Positions 34,883 to 42,570 of a stretch of 64,000 bases of DNA are shown piece after piece. This DNA is from Ignavibacteriota bacterium (GTDB lineage Bacteria; Bacteroidota; Ignavibacteria; Palsa-1295), in assembly GCA_003151825.1 (NCBI GenBank), contig PLYO01000029.1:150922-214921 (forward strand). Direction: 5' to 3'. Below the pieces are notes generated by a model. It was not told the DNA's origin. It did no database searches and saw only the letters and a list, made by a program, of their open reading frames with translations. Position 1 is the first letter of the stretch, and each line of letters begins with the position of its first letter. A program made the position numbers and the translations under genes.

Positions 34883-36859
34883 TTAGTCCTTTCTTCCAAC
34901 GATTTGTACTTCCACGCGGCGGTTTTTCGCTAAATTATTCGGATCGAGCGGCTGTGATTTTCCGAATCCCTGCACCACGGCAATCTGCTCGCGAGGAACG
35001 CCCTGATCGAGCAAGTAGTCCGCAACCGCTTTCGCGCGATTCTCGGAAAGCACCTGATTGAGGCCTTCGGAGCCTGTTGAATCGGTATGGCCATTAATTT
35101 CGAAACGGACTTCGGGATTTTCTTTTACTTGCCGGATGAAGTCAGGAAATTTCGCAAGTTCTTCGGGCTTGATATCATATTTATCGACATCGAAAAAGAT
35201 CATAAATCCCTGCACGGCCTCCGGCGTGAGCCGAATTTCTTTTTGGATCGAGATGAGCCGTTCTCGTGCAGCGGGAACGTCGATCTTATCTTCGTAGGGC
35301 TGGTAATCGGGAACCTTTGATGAAATGCGATAAGAGATCAATGGATTCACATTAAATGTGAACGCGCCGGTCGCGGGATCGGTCTGGACAGAAACTGGCG
35401 GCACGGCCCCGGCCAGTTGTTCAAGCACTACGGTAGCTTTGAGCGGAGCCTTGTTATACGAATTTATCACGTGCCCAAAAATCCGCGCGTGCGATGGCGT
35501 AAGGGAAATATCCTGCGTGATGACAGGCTGAACGTCGGTAGGAGGCGCCTGAATTTCGAGCGAATTAGAAACGTAATTCTCTGCCCCAGCGCCGACATGC
35601 ACGAGGCTTCCGGCAAGCACCTTCACGCTGTATGCAGGCCCCGTGGCATCGTTCGAAAGAAGCATCGTCGGCGATGCGGGCTGGCCGTTGTTCGAAAACG
35701 TAATGGCGATTTCCGGCTTTGTCGTGATCGGCTGGTTCGTCTCGGCATCGAGGATGCGTCCCGTGAGTGTTACATACTTTGGCTTTGGTGGCGCGGGCTG
35801 GACATAGAGGCGATAAAGATCGTAGCCGCCTTGCCCGCCCGGACGATCGCTCGAAAAAAAGACGGCATCCTCACCCTGGGGAATATAAAAGAACAGCTCG
35901 TTATCTTTCGAGTTTACCGCCGGACCAAGATTTTTCGGTTCGCTCCATTCATTTTCGCCGTTGCGGTGCGTAACGTAAATATCGTATCCGCCCATGCCGC
36001 CTGGAAGATGATCCGCCGCAAAATAGAGCGTTTGATTGTCGCGAGCGATGAAGGGCGACGTCTCGTTGCCACCCGTATTGAAACTCAGGTTGACCGGCGT
36101 GCCCCATTTCCCGTCCACCGACTTCGAGCACATATAAATATCGACTCCGCCATGCCCGCCTTTACGATCACTCACGAAAAAGAGCAACTGCCCGTCCTGG
36201 CTGATGCAGGGCTGGGCATCCCACCATTCGGAATTGATTGGCGCAGCAAGTGGGGTGAGGTTATCGAGTTTGCCATCGATGATCTGACCTTGATAAATAT
36301 CGCAGGACCCAAGGATGCCATCGGGCCGGTTGCATATTCCGACGACGGCAGTCACGCCATCGCCGGCAATCGAGAGCGAACTGATGTTTTCCTTACCGGG
36401 CAGCTCCGAAAATACTTCCGGAGGACCGAAGTGCGCAGCGCGATCGTTCGCATTGGTCGGGGAAAGGCGCTTGGTTACGTAAAGAATTTGTTTGCCCGAT
36501 CGCGAACTGGTAAAGTACATCGAGCCGTCCGCGGAAATAAACATCGTGGCGTCGTCGCCCTGCGAATTGAGGTCCGATAAATTTTCGAGACGGACATCAT
36601 CCTTGGCGGCGCGAAGGACTTTGTTCGTGCTCGAATCGGGGATTGCCATTGCCGACGATGGGGGTTGTGCTGCGAGCGGGCGCGCGGCAAGGAGCGCAAC
36701 AAACGCCGGCGCCAAAAGCAATAAAACGCGCGCGAAAAAGCATCGTCGGCGATGCTGAAAAGAGTAGAGGTCAGGCCAAATAGCATCGGCGACGATGCGT
36801 GCGGCTCGTCGCGGGCTGCGTCTCGGAAGCGTCAGTTGTGGCATCGATTGCAATCGCAA
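34883..36859 (-). CDS. OmpA-family protein with PD40 propeller
   Basis: 658 residues. After the signal region (VLLLLAPAFVALLAARPLAAQ) come PD40/TolB-like propeller repeats (FISADGSMYFTSSRSGKQILY, PCISQDGQLLFFVSDRKGG, PFIARDNQTLYFAADHLPGGMGGYDIY, GEDAVFFSSDRPGGQGGYDLY; about 95-350), then carboxypeptidase-regulatory-like domains (VTLTGRILDAETNQP, ARIFGHVINSYNKAP) and a C-terminal OmpA peptidoglycan-binding domain (about 540-658: INGHTDSTGSEGLNQVLSENRAKAV, RRVEVQIVG). This is a common FCB cell-envelope protein; relatives act in the gliding/T9SS envelope complexes, but that role is not shown here. The N-terminal extension before the signal region contains two family B palindromes (36740 and 36783); a third (35662) is in the body. 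Confidence 0.9.
   Translation of the reverse strand: MRLQSMPQLTLPRRSPRRAARIVADAIWPDLYSFQHRRRCFFARVLLLLAPAFVALLAARPLAAQPPSSAMAIPDSSTNKVLRAAKDDVRLENLSDLNSQGDDATMFISADGSMYFTSSRSGKQILYVTKRLSPTNANDRAAHFGPPEVFSELPGKENISSLSIAGDGVTAVVGICNRPDGILGSCDIYQGQIIDGKLDNLTPLAAPINSEWWDAQPCISQDGQLLFFVSDRKGGHGGVDIYMCSKSVDGKWGTPVNLSFNTGGNETSPFIARDNQTLYFAADHLPGGMGGYDIYVTHRNGENEWSEPKNLGPAVNSKDNELFFYIPQGEDAVFFSSDRPGGQGGYDLYRLYVQPAPPKPKYVTLTGRILDAETNQPITTKPEIAITFSNNGQPASPTMLLSNDATGPAYSVKVLAGSLVHVGAGAENYVSNSLEIQAPPTDVQPVITQDISLTPSHARIFGHVINSYNKAPLKATVVLEQLAGAVPPVSVQTDPATGAFTFNVNPLISYRISSKVPDYQPYEDKIDVPAARERLISIQKEIRLTPEAVQGFMIFFDVDKYDIKPEELAKFPDFIRQVKENPEVRFEINGHTDSTGSEGLNQVLSENRAKAVADYLLDQGVPREQIAVVQGFGKSQPLDPNNLAKNRRVEVQIVGRKD
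35662..35677. repeat. Short palindromic element, family B, in the OmpA gene
   Basis: GCATCG-TCGG-CGATGC; here the minus strand is read in a different frame (ASPTM), unlike most copies. Confidence 0.8.
36740..36798. repeat. Two family B palindromes in the OmpA N-terminal extension
   Basis: 36740-36755 GCATCG-TCGG-CGATGC (minus-strand reading QHRRRC) and 36783-36798 GCATCG-GCGA-CGATGC (reading RIVADA). Both lie upstream of the hydrophobic signal core, lengthening its charged n-region. Confidence 0.8.
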
Positions 36860-36899
36860 TAGTCCATGAAGAACAATACTCAGCGTCCAAGGGGCGAAT

Positions 36900-36913
36900 C
36901 ATCGTGGGCGATG
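36900..36913. repeat. Short palindromic element, family B-like, intergenic
   Basis: CATCG-TGGG-CGATG in the 160-bp gap between the OmpA gene and the thioredoxin lipoprotein gene. Confidence 0.55.
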
Positions 36914-37018
36914 CGGCAGACGCTGAATGCAGCATTCGGGGCCTCGGACTTTCCGAAACCTTGGGCAGTATAACAATGGAAAAGGAAAAGCGTTTCGGGC
37001 AAAATCGTCATTACGAAA

Positions 37019-38191
37019 TTATTGCCGGCATGCCGTCGTAAAGGTAAACGCATACGCGCCGAAGCTCGGCGTCGAAGCCGTGAGCTTGAGGGTATGACGC
37101 CCGAATCCCGCGTTATTCGTAATGCGGTACATGCGCGCCTCATGGACGGCGATAAATGTTTTTCCGTCCGATTCCTCGATGTCCGCGCCGCGATCCGCTT
37201 TGGGTACGGGCTTTCCATCTTGCGTTACCATCACTTTAAAGTCTGTCTCTGACAGCGGATGAACAACAAGATTCGCTTCCTTGGCTTGATAATCGAAAAC
37301 GAGGCTTGCATCGCCTTCCCCGCTCGGCTGCGCGTATTCGTTGCGCACGGTCCATTTGCCGGCCAGATAGAGCGCATCCTTTTTCAACGTGCCCGGAATG
37401 GTATACTCGTGAGCTTTATCGTTCGCGGATTTCATCTCATTTCCGAGATTATTCCGCGCGAATCCGATATACGTTTCTGGTGTCGGGCGGTAACAGACCG
37501 CGCCCGGCTTATCCGTCTCGCGGACAGGCGCGAGCGGGACGGGCACGTCGATCGAACTATCGCGTTCGAGCAGAATTTTTTGGAGGAATGCTTCGAAGGC
37601 TTCGTAATCGCCTTCGCCGAAATGCTCGGCGCGAAGAACGCCGTTTTTATCGAAGAGATATTTCGCCGGCCAGTATTGGTTTGCGAGCGAATTCCAAATC
37701 TCGTAATCGTTATCGGCAATGATTGGATAATCGAGACCGAATCCTTTCACGGCGCTGTCCAAGTTTTTCGAATCTTTTTCGAATTCAAATTCCGGCGCAT
37801 GAACGCCGATCATTACCAATCCCTTGTCCTTATACCGGTCGTTCCACGCTTTAATATAAGGAAGCGTTTGAATGCAATTGACACAGGTATAGTCCCAAAT
37901 ATCAATGAGGACGACTTTGCCCTTCAGCGAATCGCGAAGATATTCGGGCGTGACGTTAATATAACGATCGGGCGCATACGTGAGCGGCAGCGGCGGCATG
38001 TGAATATGCTGGCCGGAAACGTCCTCGATTTGTTTGGCAAGCGCAGCGCGCATCGCCGACGATGCTCGCTCGGGTGGGAATTTATCGCTTGGCACGCTCT
38101 GGCCCTTTCCGCATGAGGTGATAACAAAACTACTTACGACGACGAGCAGCCACTGGCTTGCTCGGAACCGACGGTTTACCGCGAGAGACAT
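37019..38191 (-). CDS. TlpA/DipZ-like thioredoxin lipoprotein
   Basis: Start taken as ATG at 38189-38191 because AAGGAGAACGATT precedes it; this overlaps the upstream glycosylase gene by about 60 bp. About 390 residues. Lipoprotein signal with lipobox ITSC (Cys27 from this start). A thioredoxin-fold domain carries the redox motif WDYTCVNC (Cys103 and Cys106) with LKGKVVLIDI before it and APEFEFEKD after. The C-terminal half (about 250-390) is a beta-sandwich like that following thioredoxin in DipZ-type proteins. Likely a periplasmic thiol-disulfide oxidoreductase. ASSAMRA near the lipobox comes from a family B palindrome (38050-38065). Confidence 0.85.
   Translation of the reverse strand: MSLAVNRRFRASQWLLVVVSSFVITSCGKGQSVPSDKFPPERASSAMRAALAKQIEDVSGQHIHMPPLPLTYAPDRYINVTPEYLRDSLKGKVVLIDIWDYTCVNCIQTLPYIKAWNDRYKDKGLVMIGVHAPEFEFEKDSKNLDSAVKGFGLDYPIIADNDYEIWNSLANQYWPAKYLFDKNGVLRAEHFGEGDYEAFEAFLQKILLERDSSIDVPVPLAPVRETDKPGAVCYRPTPETYIGFARNNLGNEMKSANDKAHEYTIPGTLKKDALYLAGKWTVRNEYAQPSGEGDASLVFDYQAKEANLVVHPLSETDFKVMVTQDGKPVPKADRGADIEESDGKTFIAVHEARMYRITNNAGFGRHTLKLTASTPSFGAYAFTFTTACRQ
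38050..38065. repeat. Short palindromic element, family B, in the thioredoxin gene
   Basis: GCATCG-CCGA-CGATGC, perfect stem, read in frame on the minus strand as RASSAMR. Confidence 0.8.
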
Positions 38192-38771
38192 AATCGTTCT
38201 CCTTAATAAAAAATCTCCAGGGATGCTCCTGAGCGACATGGATGCCTATACGGGTGGAAACGCCGATATGATTCGCCGGGATGGGCTTCGCCGCTTGAGT
38301 GAGGAAAAGCATATCGCTTTCGATGAGATCAATTGCGTTCTCGTTTCGCGTGAGAGACAAAGCCTGACAAAGCTTCCCAGGTCCATTGGTAAGCTCACGG
38401 TCGAGAATCCCTTTCGGGCGCAATGAACGCATGGTTTCGACGCCTTTTACCGGCTCGATGGCACGCACGAGCACGGCTTCCGCAACGCCTTCTTCATTCG
38501 CCGCGATATTGAAGCAATGATGCATTCCATACGTGAAATAAATATACGAAAACCCTCCTTCGCCAAACATCACGGCGTTGCGCGGAGTCTTTCCGCGATA
38601 GGCGTGGCAGGCTTCATCACCCACGCAATAGGCTTCCGTCTCGACGATTTTGCCAATAAGTTCTTTACCATCCAAAACGCGATGCACATACGCGCCGAGA
38701 ATGTCTTTGGCAACAATCGTGCTGGATTGACGAAAGAATGCGTGAGGGAAACGTTTTGATGAAATTTTCAT
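38130..38771 (-). CDS. DNA-3-methyladenine glycosylase (AAG/MPG family)
   Basis: 213 residues from ATG at 38769-38771 (the open frame has one extra TTG codon before it). MPG-family signatures: ILGAYVHRVLDGKELIGKIVETEAY, DEACHAYRGKTPRNAVMFGEGG, SYIYFTYGMHHCFNIAAN (catalytic-site Tyr/His region), AVLVRAIEPVKG, and TNGPGKLCQALSL. The enzyme removes alkylated purines, such as 3-methyladenine, from DNA in base excision repair. Its 3' end overlaps the start of the thioredoxin lipoprotein gene, so the two are co-transcribed. Confidence 0.95.
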   Translation of the reverse strand: MKISSKRFPHAFFRQSSTIVAKDILGAYVHRVLDGKELIGKIVETEAYCVGDEACHAYRGKTPRNAVMFGEGGFSYIYFTYGMHHCFNIAANEEGVAEAVLVRAIEPVKGVETMRSLRPKGILDRELTNGPGKLCQALSLTRNENAIDLIESDMLFLTQAAKPIPANHIGVSTRIGIHVAQEHPWRFFIKENDYVSRGKPSVPSKPVAARRRK

Positions 38772-38794
38772 CAATGACTAGTACTTATCAGCGT

Positions 38795-38922
38795 GTCATC
38801 CTGAGCGGAGCAAAACGAAGCGGCAACGGAGTTTTGCGGAGTCGAAGGATCTTTTTAACTACATGAGATCCTTCGACTCCGTTTGTCTCTCCTTCGTCGA
38901 GCCAAACTCCGCTCAGGATGAC
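38795..38922. repeat. MITE-like inverted repeat (GTCATCCTGAGCG type)
   Basis: Ends GTCATCCTGAGCGGAG and CTCCGCTCAGGATGAC are perfect inverted repeats; inside is GTCGAAGGATCT / AGATCCTTCGAC (38841-38877). This GTCATCCTGAGCG...GAAGGATC module is common in many bacterial genomes. A fragment (CTCAGGATGACAC) also lies near 10457. Confidence 0.85.
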
Positions 38923-38960
38923 AATCTTAAAAAAGAAAGAAATAATGGAATGTTCTTTCA

Positions 38961-39623
38961 CTAATTCCTCCACGCCTTCACAAATTTATTCTTCTTCGAG
39001 TCCCATATCAACCCATACCAATAATCGCGGCTGTGAAACACGCTGAACATCACACGCGGCTCACTAAATATCTCCGATGCTTCCAAAGAATGCGGATGCA
39101 CATCGGCTTCCGAAACCTGCTTCAGCATATTGTTGAAATCATTCGAATCGACGACTTCGAAATTCTCGTTCGCAAAAAAAACGGTGACGATGGTGCGCAG
39201 CCGTTTGAGTTTGATACTATCCGGCAAATGATCCGTCGTATCGAAATAGCCTTTTGCTGTCCAGGAATCTTCGAATAGCGTTTTGTTCTTCGATTTAATA
39301 GTGAATGTCAGCCGCGTATCATCAACTTTTCCTTTCACATACCCTTCTAATCGTAGCACTTCGGGAGTGCTATCGCCGGTAAGATCGAGTTCCCGCTGGG
39401 TGGCAAGCTGTTTCGTCCTCTGGAAGCGGCGTTCATCTTCGAGTTGCAGCGCCCGGTTTATCGAATCGAGCTTGAGAAGAGAATCGATGTAATGTTCGGG
39501 AGCGTGAAGCGAATCGGAAACGCTTTGATGTTTCTCCTGAGCATTCGCTGGGAAGTAAGAAATAAAAAGTAAGAAGTAAGAGAGCGGAATGATCTCAGCG
39601 ATCTTAAATTTTACATATTTCAT
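38961..39623 (-). CDS. Secreted protein of unknown function
   Basis: Start taken as ATG at 39621-39623 (MKYVKFKIAEIIP), since the previous in-frame ATG (39639-39641) adds only MGKVRS. About 220 residues. Signal peptide with hydrophobic core PLSYFLLFISYF and cleavage near PANAQ, then a charged helical part (SLLKLDSINRALQLEDERRF) and a mixed domain with LEGYVKGKVDDTRLTFTIKSKNKTLF, resembling a periplasmic surface-binding domain, not assignable to a known family. Notably, the DNA coding for the signal peptide core is a repeat (CTTACTTCTTACTTTTTATT) typical of intergenic sequence in this window. Flanked by repeats on both sides. Confidence 0.65.
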   Translation of the reverse strand: MKYVKFKIAEIIPLSYFLLFISYFPANAQEKHQSVSDSLHAPEHYIDSLLKLDSINRALQLEDERRFQRTKQLATQRELDLTGDSTPEVLRLEGYVKGKVDDTRLTFTIKSKNKTLFEDSWTAKGYFDTTDHLPDSIKLKRLRTIVTVFFANENFEVVDSNDFNNMLKQVSEADVHPHSLEASEIFSEPRVMFSVFHSRDYWYGLIWDSKKNKFVKAWRN

Positions 39624-39636
39624 ACTTCTTACTTTC
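39550..39636. repeat. AAGTAAGAAGTAAG simple-repeat pair overlapping a gene start
   Basis: GGAAGTAAGAAATAAAAAGT followed by AAGAAGTAAG (about 39550-39579) and the inverted TACTTCTTACTTTCC (39621-39636). On the minus strand these form the start codon surroundings and the signal-peptide core of the 38961-39623 gene. Confidence 0.6.
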
Positions 39637-39806
39637 CCCATTCCCCCCGCAACGTGCGATGCGGACGATACAATCCGCTTGGACGGGAATAGGGAACGAG
39701 TTCTGTTAAGAAGGGCACAATTCGTCCGTTTTCTTCGTATATTACAGCCTTGATGATAGGCACCTTTTGGGCAAATGATGAATTATGAATGATGAATCAA
39801 CCGTAG

Positions 39807-39825
39807 GGACGTGCTGCGCACGTCC
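39807..39825. repeat. GGACGTGC hairpin
   Basis: GGACGTGC-TGC-GCACGTCC, preceded by GTAG, as in the pair at 20121-20208. Confidence 0.75.
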
Positions 39826-40128
39826 TGCCGTGAGGAACCGTAACGTTTTCGGGCACACCACCCTCTCTCTCTGTTGTGCAATTGGACAAAACCCATTCGA
39901 TTTCATCACATTGGGTACAACGCCGTTATCCTCTGTGGTTCACTGCTACAATCCCCCTTATTGGGACAGCAAAGATGTTTATAAATACATCTCTGATAAT
40001 TTATCGGCATGGGTTGAGGATGCGATTGCGATTCGAGGTCGATACTAATCCAAGCTTCCCGTCGCGCGGATTGTGTCGTCCCCCCCCCAGTCAAGCTGCG
40101 GGCAGGCTCTACGGCACAGTCGGGGAAT

Positions 40129-40229
40129 GTCTGAACTATGATTTATGTGATTCGTGTGAAGGCTCGATGATTAGCCCAGCATGGAAATCATGTCTCAATC
40201 AAAATAATCACACGAATCATAGTTCAGAC
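40129..40229. repeat. Inverted repeat (GTCTGAACTATGATT type)
   Basis: The left arm starts GTCTGAACTATGATT and the right arm ends AATCATAGTTCAGAC, with GTGATTCGTGTGA / TCACACGAATCA inside. The right end abuts the second copy of a 20-bp direct repeat (40231-40250; first copy 40066-40085). Confidence 0.75.
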
Positions 40230-40312
40230 AGCGGATTGTGCCGTCCCCTCGTGCCTCTTGATTTTTTCTTACGTGCGGTGCGGGTTCCCAGTCCCAACGG
40301 GACGGTATGTCC

Positions 40313-40463
40313 GTAGCCGGTGACGTGAGTCATCGGACAGCGACAACCCCATAGCAAAAGTCACGGAGTGACGACATGTAATCGCGCGTTCAATACATGC
40401 CGTCCCTTGCGGGACTCCAAATCTCATTCCGTTTCCCATCCGGTGACTTACGTCACCGGCTAC
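40313..40463. repeat. Nested inverted repeat (GTAGCCGGTGACGT type)
   Basis: The outer arms are GTAGCCGGTGACGTGAGTCA (40313-) and TGACTTACGTCACCGGCTAC (-40463). An overlapping inverted pair (GTCCC-GGGAC-GGTATGT around 40291-40310 and ACATGCCGTCCC around 40396-40410) is nested across it. Confidence 0.7.
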
Positions 40464-40536
40464 TGACATGGCGTGGCTCCGCCACTTGGTCGGGCTGGAA
40501 GCGCCGACCTACGCGAAAAAATAATTTTGGATTTCC

Positions 40537-40759
40537 TTGCTTTCGGGTTTTGGATGTGGTATATTAGGTGGTGAGATGATAGGCACCTATTGGCAATTAC
40601 GAATTATGAATTATGAAAGGAGGCATGGTTTTCGGTATGAAAGATTATGCATAAGTTCATGAAAAGCTGGATGAAAATTAACCGTGAAAACACATTTTGA
40701 GCACCTTTTCTTTAAGAACAAATGGCGAAATTGGCTTGGAAACGCCATAGTTCATGAAA
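40537..40759 (+). repeat. Promoter-bearing intergenic repeat, copy 2
   Basis: TTGCTT (40537-40542), 17 bp, TATATT (40560-40565), GATAGGCACC (40578-40587), then distal GAAACGCCATAGTTCATGAA ending near 40759. The 25 bp around the -35/-10 spacer (CGGGTTTTGGATGT) are identical to copy 3 at 58317. Confidence 0.7.
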
Positions 40760-40959
40760 TGACAATTCAAAAAAGGAAATGGAGCACCCATTCGACAAGC
40801 TCAGGGCAGGCTCTGTTTCTTATAGAATTATGCAAGCGGCTTTCTTAAATTTGTTCGAATTTTGCATAGAAGAATCGGAGGTATTTCGGCTCGTAAATTA
40901 TTCGATAGAAAAGTTCTATAGCGAATTCTAATGTAATGCGTTTCGAAAGTACTCTGTTA

Positions 40960-40967
40960 TATCTTTG
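40960..40967 (+). promoter_or_regulatory. Bacteroidota-type -7 box candidate for ppk2
   Basis: TATCTTTG matches the TAnnTTTG -7 consensus of Bacteroidota, 53 bp upstream of the ppk2 start. No clear -33 TTTG at the usual distance is seen, so the call is moderate. Confidence 0.45.
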
Positions 40968-41019
40968 TTAAAGGAATTACGATGGCTTCGACCGGATAGA
41001 TAGTATCGAAACGACTAAG

Positions 41020-41886
41020 ATGAAAATAGACTCAAACGATTTCGGTGTAAAACCCGGAGAAAAGCTCAATCTCGGCAAGCGCCCGACGAACGTCACGCCT
41101 CTATGCAAGTCGAAGAAGGCATATCGAAAGCTGCTGGAAGAACACGTTGCCCAGTTGAGCGCGCTGCAACAACTTCAATATGCCTCGGGTCAGTACGCAT
41201 TGCTCATCGTTTTTCAGGGCATGGACACTGCCGGCAAGGACGGCGCGATCCGGCACGTCATGTCCGGGGTCAATCCAATGGGGTGCGAGGTCTTCAGGTT
41301 CCAGGAGCCGAGCGCCGAAGAGCTACATCACGATTTTCTTTGGCTCGCCAACTGCCGTTTGCCGGAACGGGGGAAGATCGGCATCTTCAATCGTTCCTAT
41401 TACGAGGAGGTGCTCGTCGTTCGCGTGCATCCGGAGATGCTTCGCGCGGAGGGGCTTCCCAAAGAATTGCTCGACGAGAAAAATATTTGGAAGGATCGGT
41501 ATCGTTCCATCGTTGACTTGGAGGAACATCTCCATCGTAACGGCACGAAAATCGTCAAGGTCTTTCTTCACCTATCGAAGAACGAACAACGGAAACGGTT
41601 TCTCCATCGCCTCGAGGATCCGAACAGGAACTGGAAATTCAGCCTCGCGGACATTCACGAACGGAGCTACTGGAAGGATTACATGGAGGCGTATGAGGAA
41701 TGCCTGAGCGCGACGAGCACTACGCACGCGCCCTGGCACGTCGTACCGGCCGACGACAAAGAGAATGCGCGGCTGATTGTATCGCAAATCGTTCTCGACG
41801 CGTTGGATGGGCTTAAGATGGAATACCCCAAGACCACCGCAACGCGCCGGAAGGAATTGGATGCCATTCGTAAACGGCTCCGATAG
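41020..41886 (+). CDS. ppk2: Polyphosphate kinase 2 family protein
   Basis: 288 residues. PPK2 landmarks: Walker [10 protein letters not shown] (about residues 68-76), [22 protein letters not shown], the Walker B/lid motif [55 protein letters not shown], and [20 protein letters not shown]2 enzymes transfer phosphate between polyphosphate and nucleoside mono- or diphosphates. The single-domain size and RxxxDPxxxWKFS pattern suggest a class I/III type enzyme, not resolved here. An 80-bp gap leads to a small membrane protein on the same strand. Confidence 0.93.
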   Translation: MKIDSNDFGVKPGEKLNLGKRPTNVTPLCKSKKAYRKLLEEHVAQLSALQQLQYASGQYALLIVFQGMDTAGKDGAIRHVMSGVNPMGCEVFRFQEPSAEELHHDFLWLANCRLPERGKIGIFNRSYYEEVLVVRVHPEMLRAEGLPKELLDEKNIWKDRYRSIVDLEEHLHRNGTKIVKVFLHLSKNEQRKRFLHRLEDPNRNWKFSLADIHERSYWKDYMEAYEECLSATSTTHAPWHVVPADDKENARLIVSQIVLDALDGLKMEYPKTTATRRKELDAIRKRLR

Positions 41887-41968
41887 GACACATCGAGGAT
41901 TCAGAAATATTCACGCACGGAACGATGCCACGAGATCGTTCTGAATACTATAAGGAAGTCAGCAACCA

Positions 41969-42193
41969 ATGGAAAATTCGAAACATCATCACAACGAGTT
42001 CGGAAGGCCGAGCAGCGACAGCACGATCGAGGCCCATCGGCCTCGCTGGAGACGCATACACCACGATTGGCGCTTTTGGGTATTCTTAGTGCTCACGATT
42101 GCGGCCATGGTTATCTATATAGCGAGCGAAGATTTATCGGTGGGGCCTCGCGGCCAGCGGCGCCAGCCTGTGCCGGAAAATGTAGCTCCATAG
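41969..42193 (+). CDS. Small single-pass membrane protein
   Basis: 74 residues: polar, His- and Arg-rich N-terminus (MENSKHHHNEFGRPS), one transmembrane helix (FWVFLVLTIAAMVIYIA, about residues 37-53), and a short basic tail (GPRGQRRQPVPENVAP). A ribosome-binding site AAGGAAG lies upstream. No family recognised; it may be co-expressed with ppk2. Confidence 0.65.
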   Translation: MENSKHHHNEFGRPSSDSTIEAHRPRWRRIHHDWRFWVFLVLTIAAMVIYIASEDLSVGPRGQRRQPVPENVAP

Positions 42194-42570
42194 CGGATCA
42201 CGCAGGCAGACGATGGCTCTCATTCGTCCGATTGCAGAGTCCGCACCGTAATTGTAAAATGTGTGAATGTTGTAACATTTTCCCAACGTTTTGTAACAAT
42301 TCGTATTGCCCTTCTTCGTAATTTTGCATCGAAGAGGATATGACAAAATTCTAATTCATCCGTAATAAATTCTTACGGCTGAAACCTGACCGGAAGCATG
42401 TCACCTTCGAAAACGAGCGAATTCAGGCGATTTGCACCTCTGGGTACGCCGTTTGATACGCTTTGGACAAATCCGCCACAGCGGACTTAAAACCCGGCTT
42501 CTATCCGAGCCTTCATCGGCGACGATAAAGCACGGGATGTACGAAAAAAATCATAAATCCAGAAAAGCCT
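42194..42570. other. 377-bp leader region of the respiratory gene cluster
   Basis: No gene. It contains a degenerate family B palindrome (CATCG-GCGA-CGAT, 42514-42526), an inverted pair TTGTAACATT / CGTTTTGTAACAA near 42264-42300, and is expected to hold the promoter of the 42571-50125 cluster. I found no sigma-54 motif (GG-10-GC) with good surrounding bases. Confidence 0.5.

Larger units (their letters stand above)
39624..41019. other. 1.4-kb gene-free repeat mosaic
   Basis: No convincing gene is seen. The open frames here run through inverted repeats and lack family motifs. Contents in order: partial promoter-bearing repeat (TATATT 39738-39743, GATAGGCACC 39755-39764) followed by GAATTATGAATGATGAATC; GGACGTGC hairpin 39807-39825; a 20-bp direct repeat GCGGATTGTGYCGTCCCC at 40066 and 40231; inverted repeats 40129-40229 and 40313-40463; promoter-bearing repeat copy 2 (40537-40759); a TTCGACAAGCTCAGGGCAGG repeat near 40786-40812; and the ppk2 promoter near 40960. 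Confidence 0.7.

Noticed and set aside
35417..36580. 387-codon open frame on the plus strand
   Set aside because: Antisense to the OmpA-PD40 gene, whose domains are clearly recognisable; no domain in the plus-strand frame.
39876..40316. 146-codon open frame in the repeat mosaic
   Set aside because: It runs through inverted repeats and a nine-C tract, with no ribosome-binding site or motif.
42194..42570. Sigma-54 promoter upstream of the cytochrome cluster
   Set aside because: No GG-10 bp-GC pair with acceptable flanking bases was found, despite the nearby NtrC-type regulator.
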